From: an uncultured Clostridia bacterium
Lineage (GTDB): Bacteria > Bacillota > Clostridia > TANB77 > CAG-508
Direction of reading: 5' to 3'
Length of the DNA: 64,000 nucleotides
Assembly: GCA_944386365.1 (NCBI GenBank)
Contig: CALXAT010000010.1
Coordinates: 1 to 64,000, forward strand
Shown: positions 25,940 through 35,468 of the stretch, piece after piece
Layout: each line of letters starts with the position of its first letter
Numbering within the stretch: position 1 is the stretch's first letter
Program-made: the position numbers and the translations under genes
Notes under the pieces: generated by a model
What the model saw: only the letters and a program-made list of their open reading frames with translations
Database searches by the model: none
Told to the model about the DNA's origin: nothing

Positions 25940-26895
25940 TGCCTTATAATGTAAAAGAAATCGTTGCCAATAAACCTTCTAGATTTACTTCTGGACATAG
26001 AATGTGTGCTGGTTGTGGTGCACCACCTGTTGCAAGAATGATTATGAGAGCTTTAAAACCAGAAGATCATGCAGTTGTTGCTAATGCTACTGGTTGTATG
26101 GAAGTTTCTACTTTTATATATCCATATACAGCTTGGACAGATTCATTTATTCATACAGCATTTGAATGTGCAGGAGCTACTCTTGCTGGAGCAGAAGCAG
26201 CTTATGTTTCTATGAAAAAACAAGGAAAATTACCAGCTGATGGTGATACAAAATTCATCGCCTTTGGTGGAGATGGTGGAACATATGATATCGGTTTACA
26301 ATCTTTATCAGGTGCATTTGAAAGAGGACATGATATGGTTTATGTATGTTATGATAATGGTGCATACATGAATACAGGTATTCAACGTTCATCTGCAACT
26401 CCTAAATATGCAGACACAACTACCTCACCTGCTGGAACCGTTATTCCTGGAAAAACACAATGTCGAAAAGATTTAAGTAAAATAATGGTTGGACATCATA
26501 TTCCTTATGTTGCTCAAACCATTGCCTATATGAATTTCAAAGATTTATATGAAAAAGCTGAAAAAGCTATCTACACAGAAGGACCAGCATTTTTAAATGT
26601 TATGTCTCCATGTCCTAGAGGATGGGGATATCCAACAGAAGATTTAATGAAAATTAATAAACTTGCTGTTGAAACTTGCTATTGGCCATTATATGAAGTT
26701 GTTAATGGTGTATATCATATTACATATAAACCAGCTAAAAAATTACCAATTGAAGAATTCTTAAAACCACAAAAAAGATTTAGACATATGTTTAAACCTG
26801 GAAATGAGTGGATGATAGAAGACTTCCAAAGAATTGTTGATGAAAGATGGCAAGAATTATTAGATTTAGAAGAAATGACAAATAAAAATCAATAA
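25939..26895 (+). CDS. porB: Pyruvate:ferredoxin oxidoreductase, beta subunit
   Basis: The TPP-binding subunit. The N-terminal MCAGCGAPPVARMIM supplies cysteines for a [4Fe-4S] cluster, the TPP/Mg motif is FGGDGGTYDIG followed by YDNGAYMNTG, and CPRGWGYPTEDLMK is typical of pyruvate synthase. The 318-residue length is standard. It is the last gene of the operon, followed by a strong terminator. Confidence 0.94.
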   Translation: MPYNVKEIVANKPSRFTSGHRMCAGCGAPPVARMIMRALKPEDHAVVANATGCMEVSTFIYPYTAWTDSFIHTAFECAGATLAGAEAAYVSMKKQGKLPADGDTKFIAFGGDGGTYDIGLQSLSGAFERGHDMVYVCYDNGAYMNTGIQRSSATPKYADTTTSPAGTVIPGKTQCRKDLSKIMVGHHIPYVAQTIAYMNFKDLYEKAEKAIYTEGPAFLNVMSPCPRGWGYPTEDLMKINKLAVETCYWPLYEVVNGVYHITYKPAKKLPIEEFLKPQKRFRHMFKPGNEWMIEDFQRIVDERWQELLDLEEMTNKNQ

Positions 26896-26897
26896 AT

Positions 26898-26932
26898 AAA
26901 AAACTCCAACTTTAATGAAGTTGGAGTTTTTT
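26898..26932. terminator. Bidirectional terminator between porB and thiN
   Basis: A 15-bp perfect stem (26898-26912 with 26918-26932), containing AACTCCAACTT, has a 5-base loop and T tails. It serves converging genes. Confidence 0.92.
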
Positions 26933-27578
26933 AATCTTTACTTTCTATTACTATTAAAATTCCTTTTTTTATTTCAATATGGGCCATCTCATCTATGATT
27001 TCATTACTAATTCCTAAACTTGTTCCAACTGGCAAATTATAATTTTTTAAAGGATATTTAAATCCACTTAAAGTTAACCCTTCTACCACACTTGTTAATG
27101 CAATTAGGGATATATATTTTCCATAAACTCTATTCTTTTCTAAAGTCATTTCTTTATTTATTAGATATATTCTATTATGCTCATCCATAATTTTGCAAGG
27201 AATATTGGCATCTAATGCATCTTTTAAAATATGAATATTGGCTAGTGCATGATCCATCCTTTTCCCTAGTGCTCCCATAATTGTAATCTTAGAACTTTTT
27301 AACTGAATTGCTAATTTTAAAGCAATATCTGTATCTGTATTATCTTTTTCAGCATTATATTCATGAAAAATAACTTGGGATTGATTTTTATAAAATGCCA
27401 ATATCTCCGGAAAAACAGAATCAAAATCTCCTACTACATGATCTGGTACAATTTGTAATTTATACAAAACCTCTAATCCTTTATCCACAGCAATTATATT
27501 TTGATCAATATGCTTTTTACAATATCTTTTTATTTCTTCTATATTTATATCTCCACCTGACACAATTAAGGTTCTCAT
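26931..27578 (-). CDS. thiN: Thiamine pyrophosphokinase
   Basis: It makes TPP from thiamine and ATP. The motifs IAVDKGLEVLYKLQIVPDHVVGDFDS, EKDNTDTDIALK and MGALGKRMDHALANI are the conserved catalytic set, and the C-terminal SLGISNEI closes the thiamine-binding barrel. The 215 residues are usual. It faces the por operon, whose beta subunit needs TPP, which may be coincidental. No TPP riboswitch is visible upstream. Confidence 0.93.
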   Translation of the reverse strand: MRTLIVSGGDINIEEIKRYCKKHIDQNIIAVDKGLEVLYKLQIVPDHVVGDFDSVFPEILAFYKNQSQVIFHEYNAEKDNTDTDIALKLAIQLKSSKITIMGALGKRMDHALANIHILKDALDANIPCKIMDEHNRIYLINKEMTLEKNRVYGKYISLIALTSVVEGLTLSGFKYPLKNYNLPVGTSLGISNEIIDEMAHIEIKKGILIVIESKD

Positions 27579-27645
27579 TTTTTCTTTTTCTCCTTATATA
27601 AAAGTTTATTAAATTTTATCAATTTTTTTATTTTTTGTTAAACAA

Positions 27646-27690
27646 AAAAACCATGATAAAAATTCTATTTTGAAATACATCATGGTTTTT
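27646..27690 (-). terminator. Terminator after the small ferredoxin
   Basis: AAAAACCATGAT (27646-27657) pairs with 27679-27690 (12 bp, 21-base loop), followed on the minus strand by seven U. Confidence 0.75.
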
Positions 27691-27717
27691 CCTTTCTATA
27701 TGTAAATTTTGTGGATT

Positions 27718-27888
27718 TTATTCTTCTTCTGGTGCTCCTACTGGACAAACACCTGCACATGTACCACAGCTTATGCAAGCAGATTGATCAATTACAAATT
27801 TATCATCTCCTTGTGATATACATCCAACTGGACATTCATTTGCGCAAGCTCCACATGATATACATTTATCTGTTATTTTATATGCCAT
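27718..27888 (-). CDS. 2[4Fe-4S] ferredoxin
   Basis: A 56-residue clostridial-type ferredoxin. It carries two complete cluster motifs, CISCGACANECPVGCI and CISCGTCAGVCPVGAP, with the fourth cysteine of each serving the other cluster. AGGAGGTG lies just upstream of the ATG. It is the probable electron carrier for the pyruvate:ferredoxin oxidoreductase 1 kb away and for IspG/IspH; this is inference. It is the last gene of the holB-ricT group. Confidence 0.93.
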   Translation of the reverse strand: MAYKITDKCISCGACANECPVGCISQGDDKFVIDQSACISCGTCAGVCPVGAPEEE

Positions 27889-27928
27889 CTATTTCACCTC
27901 CTTCAATATGCAAGCTATCTATTTTATC

Positions 27929-28840
27929 TTATTCTTCTCTCATTTCTTCTTCTTCTTTTTCTAAATTTTCTAATTCTTCTAATTCTTTTTGATGTTCAAT
28001 TTCTTCTTGGTCTAGTCTTTCTTTTTCTTCATCTTTTATAACTTGTATATCTTTTACATTATATCTTCTATAAATATAGGTATCTCCATCTTTTATTTTC
28101 ACTCTTACTCTTTCTTTCAGTGTCTCTATTGAATCTACCTCTCCTTCTCCTTCTTCTGTTTTTACAATTGCTCCTATATGTGGTAAATTTTTTAATTTTT
28201 CTTCATAAACCTCATTCTCAAATTTCAGGCAACACATTAATCTTCCACAGTTTCCGGATATCTTTGAAGGATTTAAAGATATATTTTGCTCTTTTGCCAT
28301 TTTTATAGACACTGCTTCAAAATCATTTAAAAATGTACAACAGCATAATTCTCTTCCGCAAACACCATTTCCACCTATTTTTTTCACTTCATCTCTTACA
28401 CCAATTTGTCTTAATTCTATTCTTGTTTTATAAATTGCAGCTAGGTCTTTAACCAACTCCCTAAAATCAATTCTTCCATCTGCAGTAAAGTAAAATAAAA
28501 TTTTACTATTATCGAATTTTACTTCTACATCTGTTAATGTCATATCCAATTTATGTTCTTTAATTTTCTTTTTACATACTTCAAATGCTTTTTTCTCTAA
28601 TGTCCTACATTCTTCAAAATGTTTATAATCTTTTTTATTTGCGACTCTTATAACTAGTTTTAGGGGTTCAACAATTTTATCCTCTGGAACGACTCTATTG
28701 GGAATCATGACTTCTCCAAATTCTTCTCCTTGTGCTGTTTCTACAATCACTTTATCTCCTTTTTTTAATCTCAACCTTTTGGGATTAAAAAAATATATTT
28801 TTCCTAGTTTTTTAAATCTAACGCCAACAATATTTTTCAA
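27929..28840 (-). CDS. ricT: PSP1-domain protein RicT/YaaT
   Basis: RicT (YaaT) is part of the RicAFT complex, which affects RNase Y, competence and sporulation in Bacillus. The PSP1 domain includes VIVETAQGEEFGEV and RIDFRELVKDLAAIYKTRIELRQIG, with conserved cysteine clusters CGRELCCCTF and CGRLMCCLKF that can hold Fe-S. The C-terminus is a Glu-rich coil. I place the start at TTG 28840, seven bases after GGAGG; its T-T-G-A overlaps the holB stop. The order holB-ricT is conserved in Firmicutes. Confidence 0.92.
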   Translation of the reverse strand: MKNIVGVRFKKLGKIYFFNPKRLRLKKGDKVIVETAQGEEFGEVMIPNRVVPEDKIVEPLKLVIRVANKKDYKHFEECRTLEKKAFEVCKKKIKEHKLDMTLTDVEVKFDNSKILFYFTADGRIDFRELVKDLAAIYKTRIELRQIGVRDEVKKIGGNGVCGRELCCCTFLNDFEAVSIKMAKEQNISLNPSKISGNCGRLMCCLKFENEVYEEKLKNLPHIGAIVKTEEGEGEVDSIETLKERVRVKIKDGDTYIYRRYNVKDIQVIKDEEKERLDQEEIEHQKELEELENLEKEEEEMREE

Positions 28841-29730
28841 TTTACTTCCTCCCACATATTAAATAACATATTATCTATACACATATCATAATTTGCATTT
28901 TGGTTTAATCTTTTTTTGGTTTCTTCTACTATCTGAATGCAATTTACATATTTTATATTCTCTTTGGTTAATTTTATCAAAATTATATTGATATATTCAA
29001 GTATATTCATAATTTCCTCTTTATCTTTGTATATTTCTTCACTTAATTGCAATATATCTATCATATTTTTTCTGTCTAAATTTTGTATAACTTCTTCCAC
29101 TTTATCATATTGCTCTTTTTTATCTTTTAGTATAATTGCTTTGCCTATACTTCCTTGAAATGCTTCTACCATATTTTCACTTATATTTTCCATTCCATAG
29201 TTTGTCTTCATATATGTTTTTATTGTTTCTGAAGAAATTGATCTAAATGAAAGTATCATGCAACGTGATTTTATCGTATTTAAAAAAGCATTTTCATTAC
29301 TTCCTATTAAAATAATTGTACTATATTCTGGAGGTTCTTCTAAGGTTTTTAATAAACTATTTTGTGCTTCTTTCGTCATCTTGTCAGCATCATTTATAAT
29401 ATATACTTTTTGATCTGAAATTATTGGTTTTTCTTGTATTTTTCTTTGTAAATATCTTATTTGTTCGATTTTTATACTATTTCCATCTGGTTCTATGTAT
29501 AAGAAATCTGGATGATTATGAGATTGAAATTCTATACAAGATTTACATTGATTACATCCTTTATTTTCTTCATTCATGCATAATATCATTTGAGCAAAAT
29601 CTTTAGCTATTCTTTGTTTTCCAATCCCTTCTATTCCAACAAACATATAACTATGTGATACTGTATTTTCTTTTACTGCTTTTATTAGCGTTTCTTTTAT
29701 TTGTTGATTTCCGATAATTTCATCAAACAT
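28837..29730 (-). CDS. holB: DNA polymerase III delta' subunit
   Basis: Clamp-loader subunit. The AAA+ fold begins IIGNQQIKETLIKAVK and SHSYMFVGIEGIGKQRIA, a P-loop that keeps GxGK but has Gln after Lys. A zinc-type cysteine group CMNEENKGCNQCKSC follows. VYIINDADKMTKEAQNSLLKTLEEPPE is the delta' signature, and SRCMILSFR the sensor region. The 297-residue length is slightly short of the 330 typical of Firmicutes. The stop overlaps the ricT start. Confidence 0.92.
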   Translation of the reverse strand: MFDEIIGNQQIKETLIKAVKENTVSHSYMFVGIEGIGKQRIAKDFAQMILCMNEENKGCNQCKSCIEFQSHNHPDFLYIEPDGNSIKIEQIRYLQRKIQEKPIISDQKVYIINDADKMTKEAQNSLLKTLEEPPEYSTIILIGSNENAFLNTIKSRCMILSFRSISSETIKTYMKTNYGMENISENMVEAFQGSIGKAIILKDKKEQYDKVEEVIQNLDRKNMIDILQLSEEIYKDKEEIMNILEYINIILIKLTKENIKYVNCIQIVEETKKRLNQNANYDMCIDNMLFNMWEEVN

Positions 29731-29835
29731 ATCTTATTATATACTCCTTCTAATGTTTCGCTTTTACTATTATATATTAAAATTGCGTATTTTACAAGAA
29801 AAAAAAGAAAATAGAGAAGTTTTCTATCTCTATTT

Positions 29836-30474
29836 CTATTCTACTTTTCCCCATTTATTCAATGGCCATATTCTTATAGCAACTGTACTTTCTATTTTTT
29901 CTAATGGTATACATCCAAACACTCTACAATCTGTACTATGTGTTCTATTATCTCCCATTGCAAAAACAGTATTTTCTGGAACGATAAAATCTGAAAATCC
30001 AGTACCTACAACATCTGTCACAACGCCAGATTGTAAATATGGTTCATCTAATTCTTCACCATTTATAAATACTTTTCCTTCTTTTATTTCTACATGTTCT
30101 CCTGGAAGTGCAATAACTCTTTTTATATAACTTTCTTTTCCAATTTCTAATACATATTTTACAAACTTTCCAAATATATTGGTTGGCTCATTTTCATATT
30201 TTGCAACAGGATGATCATTGTCAATTTCTGAACTTGTAAATGATTTTTCTGTTGGTGCTTCAAATGTTATAATTTGTCCTCGTTTAGGTAAGGTCTTCGT
30301 TGTTCTAGTCCATCTATTTAACCATAATCTTTGGTTTTGTTCTAATGTTGGATACATAGATACTTGTTTTACAATTGTTGGCGTTCCAATAAAATATCTA
30401 AATAGCAAAGCTAACACTACAGCTATAATGATACAATACACCCATTCTAATGCTTCTTTTATCTTTGGATTCAA
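29836..30474 (-). CDS. lepB: Signal peptidase I
   Basis: Cleaves signal peptides from secreted proteins at the outer face of the membrane. One membrane helix lies at about 9-29. The Ser39-Lys118 dyad is in VSMYPTL and YIKRVIALPGE, and MGDNRTHSTDCRVFG is box E. The insert between the two is moderate, so the 212 residues fit the Firmicutes SipS-like class. It lies between holB and the histidine kinase. Confidence 0.95.
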   Translation of the reverse strand: MNPKIKEALEWVYCIIIAVVLALLFRYFIGTPTIVKQVSMYPTLEQNQRLWLNRWTRTTKTLPKRGQIITFEAPTEKSFTSSEIDNDHPVAKYENEPTNIFGKFVKYVLEIGKESYIKRVIALPGEHVEIKEGKVFINGEELDEPYLQSGVVTDVVGTGFSDFIVPENTVFAMGDNRTHSTDCRVFGCIPLEKIESTVAIRIWPLNKWGKVE

Positions 30475-30582
30475 TTTTCTCTCTCCTTTAACTTTTAAAA
30501 TCTAATCTATTATACATTATGTTTTTTCAAAATTCAATCTAATCCCATATATTTTTTGAATTGGTAATAAAGCGATAACCAT

Positions 30583-32052
30583 CTATTTATTTTTTGTTGG
30601 TATTCTGATAACTACCTCTGTACCTTGTCCTACTGTACTTTTTATATCTATGCTTCCTCCATTCTTATCTAATATCTCTTTTGCTATTGAAAGACCTAGA
30701 CCAGTCCCCCCCATTTCTCTCGTACGTGCCTTATCTACTCGATAGAACCTTTCGAAAATTCTTGATAAATCTTCTTCAGGAATTCCAATTCCATTATCAA
30801 AAATCTTTATATAAGCATCATTATATACAAATCCAACATATATTTTAATTTCTCCACCATCTGGTGTATATTTTATACTATTTGTTAATATATTTAAAAT
30901 AACTCTTTCTATATCATCTTTATCTGCATAAACCGGAGGCACATCTGCCGTGACAAAAGAATTTACCGTATGATTTTTCTTCTTTATTTCTATTGCTAAT
31001 TTATCTTGACATTTTTTTACGAGTTCTCCCAAATCAAAAGATTCTTTTTTCACTTTATTTTTGTTGTTATCATATCTTGATAATGTTAGTAAATCTGTAA
31101 CAAGTCTTGCCATTCTTCTAGCTTCTGATGCAATTACATTTAAGAATTTTTCTTGTGTTTCTTTATCATATTCTCCTTCTAGTAAAGTATCTGCGTATCC
31201 CATAATAGATGTGATTGGTGTCTTTAATTCATGTGACACATCTGCCACAAATTCTTTTTGCATATTATCTAATCTTACATGTTCTGTTATATCTTGAACA
31301 ACCGCTATGACACCATTTGGCCTTTCCGATTCATTTTTAAATGGTGCGAAAAATACATTCATATAATTATCTTCCACTTGTATTCTTTGTTCTGTAGATG
31401 TCCAATTTTCTAAATATATGATTTTTTCCATATTAATTCCTAAATTAAATTTAGCAAAAATATCATCAAAAGTTAGATCTTCTGGTCGAATACTTAAAAA
31501 CTTCTTAGCTGCAGGATTAATTAAAATAATTTCTCCTTCCATGTTAAAAGCAATGATTCCATCTGTCATATGCAAAAGAATCGTTTCTATTTGATTTTTT
31601 TGTGTAGAAACTTCACTTAATTTTTCTTTCAATTCTTTTGTCATCGTTCCTAATACATCTTCAATATTTATGGAATCTTTTTTACTTTTTATTTTCTTTA
31701 AGCTTTCTTTGGATTCCGTTGCTTTTTCTTTCCTTTTTTCCTCTTCTGTTATTTTTTCAGCACTTTTTATTAATTTATTAATCGGATATATAACAAATCT
31801 AGATAAAACAATTGCAATTAAAATTCCTCCTATTAAAAATATAACCCCTGCCACAATCAATGCTGTAACATTTGTATCTCTCATTTGTTGTATATATTGT
31901 GTAAGTTCTGCAATATTTTCTATTTCCCTATTTTGAAGATTCATCTCCAAATTATTTATGGAATGAATATATACCACACCTAAACCTGTGATAATAATAA
32001 TTCCTATTAAAAAAAATACAACTATTATTTTAAATTGAATACTTTTAATCAT
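30583..32052 (-). CDS. WalK-like sensor histidine kinase
   Basis: It has two membrane helices (about 8-28 and 63-84) with a short extracellular loop, a HAMP region with a charged insert (about 85-135), and a PAS domain (about 155-260, MTDGIIAFNMEGEIILINPAA). HisKA carries His274 in VADVSHELKTPITSI, and the ATP domain has NILTNSIKYTPDGG, FDNGIGIPEEDLSRIFERFYRVD and GGTGLGLSIAKEI. This layout is that of WalK/YycG, and the regulator at 22930-23664 is its probable partner. It starts 15 bases after murG, placing a wall-stress kinase inside the wall-synthesis operon. Confidence 0.88.
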   Translation of the reverse strand: MIKSIQFKIIVVFFLIGIIIITGLGVVYIHSINNLEMNLQNREIENIAELTQYIQQMRDTNVTALIVAGVIFLIGGILIAIVLSRFVIYPINKLIKSAEKITEEEKRKEKATESKESLKKIKSKKDSINIEDVLGTMTKELKEKLSEVSTQKNQIETILLHMTDGIIAFNMEGEIILINPAAKKFLSIRPEDLTFDDIFAKFNLGINMEKIIYLENWTSTEQRIQVEDNYMNVFFAPFKNESERPNGVIAVVQDITEHVRLDNMQKEFVADVSHELKTPITSIMGYADTLLEGEYDKETQEKFLNVIASEARRMARLVTDLLTLSRYDNNKNKVKKESFDLGELVKKCQDKLAIEIKKKNHTVNSFVTADVPPVYADKDDIERVILNILTNSIKYTPDGGEIKIYVGFVYNDAYIKIFDNGIGIPEEDLSRIFERFYRVDKARTREMGGTGLGLSIAKEILDKNGGSIDIKSTVGQGTEVVIRIPTKNK

Positions 32053-32067
32053 TTATTTTTCCTCTCA

Positions 32068-33195
32068 TCATGATTTCTTTCCATTTATTGTTTCTACTAT
32101 TTGTGTATATATTTTATTTTCTACATCATCTGTAGAAACTTTTAATGCATTCTCTCCCATTGTTTTACATCTATTTTTATCTAATATGATTTTTTCTATA
32201 TTTGTATTTAATTTTTCCCCATCTAATTCATTGTCTAATATAATATCTGCTGCTTCTACGTTTTGTAAAACCTTTGCATTATATAACTGATGATTGTGAC
32301 TTACATTTGGTAATGGTATCAAAATAGATGGTTTTCCTACTTTTGATATTTCTGTAATTGTCATCGCTCCACTTCTTGCAACAATAACATCAACAACATT
32401 CATGATTTCTTCCATATTGTATATATATGGAAGAAGTTTCATATTTTTTATATGATGGATACTAATATTGTTATTTTCTAATTCTTCTTTTATAATATCA
32501 TATTGTTTTGGACCAGTTGCCCAAATGATTTGATAATTTTTATTACTTTGCTTTTTTATAATTTCAATAATGGCATTATTAATTCTTCTTGCACCTTGGC
32601 TTCCACCGAAAACTAACGCTATTGGTTTATCTTCTTTTAATCCCATATTCTTGATAATATTCGTTTTTTGTTCTATTGTATAATCTTGCTTTTTTATTTT
32701 TACAGGTGTCCCAGTATAAACAATCCTTTTAGCATTTTTTATTCTTCCAATCGCATCTTCAAATGAAACTAAAATGGTGTCTGTTTTTCTGGCTAACATT
32801 TTAACTGCTTTTCCAGGAAAAGCGTTACTTTCATGTAATAATGTTGGTATTTTCAAACTATGTGCTGCCGATATGGTTGCTCCACAAATATATCCTCCTG
32901 TTCCTATTACAATATCCGGTTTTATTTGCTTTAATATTTTTTTAGCTTCACCAAAACCTTTTAGTGTTTTTATCATTTTCTTTATATTTTCAATAGAAAT
33001 TTTTTTACTTAATCCATAGGCATCTATTGTCTTTAATTCATATCCTGCTCTTGGAACTAAATCATTTTCTAATCCTCTTGTTGTCCCTATGAAAACAATC
33101 TTTGAATCTTTTTCTTCTTCTTGTATTTTTTTTGCTATCGCTAATCCTGGATTTATATGTCCTGCCGTTCCTGCTGCAGCTATAACTACCTTCAT
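32068..33195 (-). CDS. murG: UDP-GlcNAc:undecaprenyl-PP-MurNAc-pentapeptide transferase
   Basis: MurG converts lipid I to lipid II. The glycine-rich N-terminal loop reads AAGTAGHINPGLAIA, where GGGTGGH is usual; the second motif IGTGGYICGA follows, then LHESNAFPG. In the C-terminal lobe LVFGGSQGARRIN and MTITEISKVGKPSILIPLPN bind UDP-GlcNAc. The 375-residue length is standard. It lies downstream of ftsW with a possible terminator between them. Confidence 0.95.
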   Translation of the reverse strand: MKVVIAAAGTAGHINPGLAIAKKIQEEEKDSKIVFIGTTRGLENDLVPRAGYELKTIDAYGLSKKISIENIKKMIKTLKGFGEAKKILKQIKPDIVIGTGGYICGATISAAHSLKIPTLLHESNAFPGKAVKMLARKTDTILVSFEDAIGRIKNAKRIVYTGTPVKIKKQDYTIEQKTNIIKNMGLKEDKPIALVFGGSQGARRINNAIIEIIKKQSNKNYQIIWATGPKQYDIIKEELENNNISIHHIKNMKLLPYIYNMEEIMNVVDVIVARSGAMTITEISKVGKPSILIPLPNVSHNHQLYNAKVLQNVEAADIILDNELDGEKLNTNIEKIILDKNRCKTMGENALKVSTDDVENKIYTQIVETINGKKS

Positions 33196-33287
33196 TTAAT
33201 CTTCTCTCCTTTATATGAATTTTAAAAATTACATTCCTAATATAATATAAAATAGGATTACTGTGGATTTTTCTATACTATAAAATA

Positions 33288-33317
33288 GGGATTAAAGAGA
33301 AATACACCCTTAATCCC
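33288..33317 (-). terminator. Possible terminator between ftsW and murG
   Basis: GGGATTAA (33288-33295) pairs with TTAATCCC (33310-33317) overlapping the ftsW stop, with a 14-base loop and a short U-rich tail on the minus strand. Confidence 0.5.
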
Positions 33318-34443
33318 TTTTGGCCCCTGCTTTTGAAATATTTAAGAGTATGCCCATTTCGCAGAGTAATATAAATAGTGATGTACCTCCATAACTAAAG
33401 AATGGTAATGGCATTCCTGTTGCTGGCATTGATGAGGTTACAACTGCAATATTAATAATTACTTGTATAGCTATCTGTGCTGTTATACCAATTGCAATTA
33501 AACTACCAAACATATCTGGTGATCTCATTGCAATTAAGATTCCTCTCCATATAAAAATACCAAATAATATAATAACAATAGCACATCCAATAAATCCTAA
33601 TTCTTCTCCTAATATAGAAAATATAAAGTCATTGTGTGGCTCGGGAATATATAAATATTTTTGTTTGCTTTCACCTAATCCTGCCCCAAACAAACCACCA
33701 GAACCAATAGCATATAAGCTTTGTATAACTTGCCATCCATCTCCTGTTGGATCACTCCATGGATTTAAGAAAGTTGTAACTCTTTGCAATCTATATGGTT
33801 CTAACAAAATTAGCGCTATTATTCCAGGTACTCCTACAACAGCTCCTGTTACTAAAAAATGCCAAAATTTACATCCTGCAATAATCATCATAATTGCTAC
33901 AATTCCTATGATAACAATAGAAGCACTAAAATGTGGCTGGATTAATAACAATATAATAATCGGTGCTAATATTAGTATATGTTTTATAAAACCTTTTCCA
34001 TATTTATTTAATTCATCTCTATTTTTTACCAATATAGCTGCATAAAATATAATCATTAATAACTTTACAATCTCTGATGGTTGAAAAGAAAATGAATCTG
34101 TTATGTATATCCATCTTTTTGCTCCATTAACTTCTCTTCCTATAAGCGGTACAGCTAATAGTAATAAAAATGCTACAACATAGGCTAATTTATAATATTT
34201 TTGGTAAAATCGATAATCAATATTGGATATTACCCACATCATAAATAATCCAGCTAGTGCAAAAATTGCTTGTCTAAAAAAATATGTGTAACTATTTCCG
34301 CTTTCAGAAAGCGCTGATGGTGAACTTGCTGAAAGTACCATAATCAATCCTATTGATAGTAGTAACAAAATTGTTATTAATAACGTAAAATCTATTGGAT
34401 TTTTTAGAAAGCTTGAAAAACTCTTTCCTTTCTTTTTTGTCAT
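33310..34443 (-). CDS. ftsW: SEDS family peptidoglycan polymerase FtsW/SpoVE
   Basis: SEDS glycosyltransferase that polymerises lipid II at the septum with a class B PBP. About ten membrane segments are visible in 377 residues. The family motifs QPSEIVKLLMI, the catalytic-region loop FLNPWSDPTGDGWQVIQSLYAIGSGGLFGAGLG, EPHNDFIFSILGEELGF and the final LPFFSYGGTSL are all present. It follows mraY by 21 bases. murD, which usually lies between mraY and ftsW, is absent here. FtsW versus SpoVE cannot be separated by sequence alone. Confidence 0.94.
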   Translation of the reverse strand: MTKKKGKSFSSFLKNPIDFTLLITILLLLSIGLIMVLSASSPSALSESGNSYTYFFRQAIFALAGLFMMWVISNIDYRFYQKYYKLAYVVAFLLLLAVPLIGREVNGAKRWIYITDSFSFQPSEIVKLLMIIFYAAILVKNRDELNKYGKGFIKHILILAPIIILLLIQPHFSASIVIIGIVAIMMIIAGCKFWHFLVTGAVVGVPGIIALILLEPYRLQRVTTFLNPWSDPTGDGWQVIQSLYAIGSGGLFGAGLGESKQKYLYIPEPHNDFIFSILGEELGFIGCAIVIILFGIFIWRGILIAMRSPDMFGSLIAIGITAQIAIQVIINIAVVTSSMPATGMPLPFFSYGGTSLFILLCEMGILLNISKAGAKRD

Positions 34444-34464
34444 TCCTTTCTTCCTTCCTTTATA

Positions 34465-35445
34465 TTATATTATCTTTAGTCCAATGATACATAACAATAA
34501 GGTTGCTATACTAAATACAATAACAACTTTATTTTCCTTCCATCCCGATAATTCAAAATGATGATGTAATGGTGCCATTTTGAAGAATCGCTTTCCTGTC
34601 TTTTTAAAATATGCTACTTGTATAATAACTGATAATGTTTCTAACACTGGTACTAATGCAATAACAATTAATAGCAGTGGCATTTCTAAATATAATGCTA
34701 ACCCTGATATAACGCCACCTAACATTAGAGATCCTGTATCACCCATAAAAACTTTAGCTGGATGAATATTAAACATTAAAAAGCCTAAAATTGCTCCTAT
34801 TACAATACTTGCAAATATAGATACTTCATATATTTGTAAAGTAATTCCTATAACAGCTAAACAGGTTATAATAATAGCACATACACTAGAAGATAAGCCA
34901 TCTATTCCATCTGTTAGATTGATTGCATTTGTTGTTCCCAATATAACAATAATCGCAAATGGTATATATAAATATATTGGCATATCGATATATGTTTTTA
35001 TAATAGGGATATATGTTTGTGTTTCAATTTTTAATCCATAAACCAAGTATATAACATAGGCTACAGAAATAATTAATAAACCTATCATTTTATAGCTTGG
35101 TTTTAATCCTTCTGTGTTTTTTAATACTAATTTTTTAAAATCATCTATAAATCCTATTAACCCAAATCCAATTGTCAATACTAATATCGGTAATAATTTA
35201 TTTGCTAACTCCTTTTCGCCATTTATGGATAAATATATATATGTTCCTGTTACGACTAATATCATTGTAATAATGATAATAATTCCTCCCATTGTTGGCG
35301 TTCCTTGTTTTTTTAAATGCGATTGTGGTCCATCATCCCTTTCAATTTGCCCTACTTTTAATTTTTTTAATATTGGTATAATGATTAATCCTAAAATGAT
35401 AGATATTATAAATGAGATTAGTAACACTTTTGCCTCAAATATCAA
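34465..35445 (-). CDS. mraY: Phospho-N-acetylmuramoyl-pentapeptide transferase
   Basis: MraY makes lipid I. Ten membrane helices are spread over 326 residues. Conserved loops include PQSHLKKQGTPTMGG, LIGFIDDFKKL with the catalytic Asp pair, NLTDGIDGL, FMGDTGSLMLGG and the His-rich APLHHHFELSGW. It lies 23 bases after murE; murF, often between them, is absent. Confidence 0.96.
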   Translation of the reverse strand: MIFEAKVLLISFIISIILGLIIIPILKKLKVGQIERDDGPQSHLKKQGTPTMGGIIIIITMILVVTGTYIYLSINGEKELANKLLPILVLTIGFGLIGFIDDFKKLVLKNTEGLKPSYKMIGLLIISVAYVIYLVYGLKIETQTYIPIIKTYIDMPIYLYIPFAIIVILGTTNAINLTDGIDGLSSSVCAIIITCLAVIGITLQIYEVSIFASIVIGAILGFLMFNIHPAKVFMGDTGSLMLGGVISGLALYLEMPLLLIVIALVPVLETLSVIIQVAYFKKTGKRFFKMAPLHHHFELSGWKENKVVIVFSIATLLLCIIGLKII

Positions 35446-35468
35446 TTTAATCCAACCTTTCTTCTGTT

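Noticed and set aside
27579-27720. A TPP riboswitch near thiN
   Set aside because: The region upstream of thiN on its own strand belongs to the ferredoxin terminator and lacks the conserved CUGAGA and related THI-box elements.
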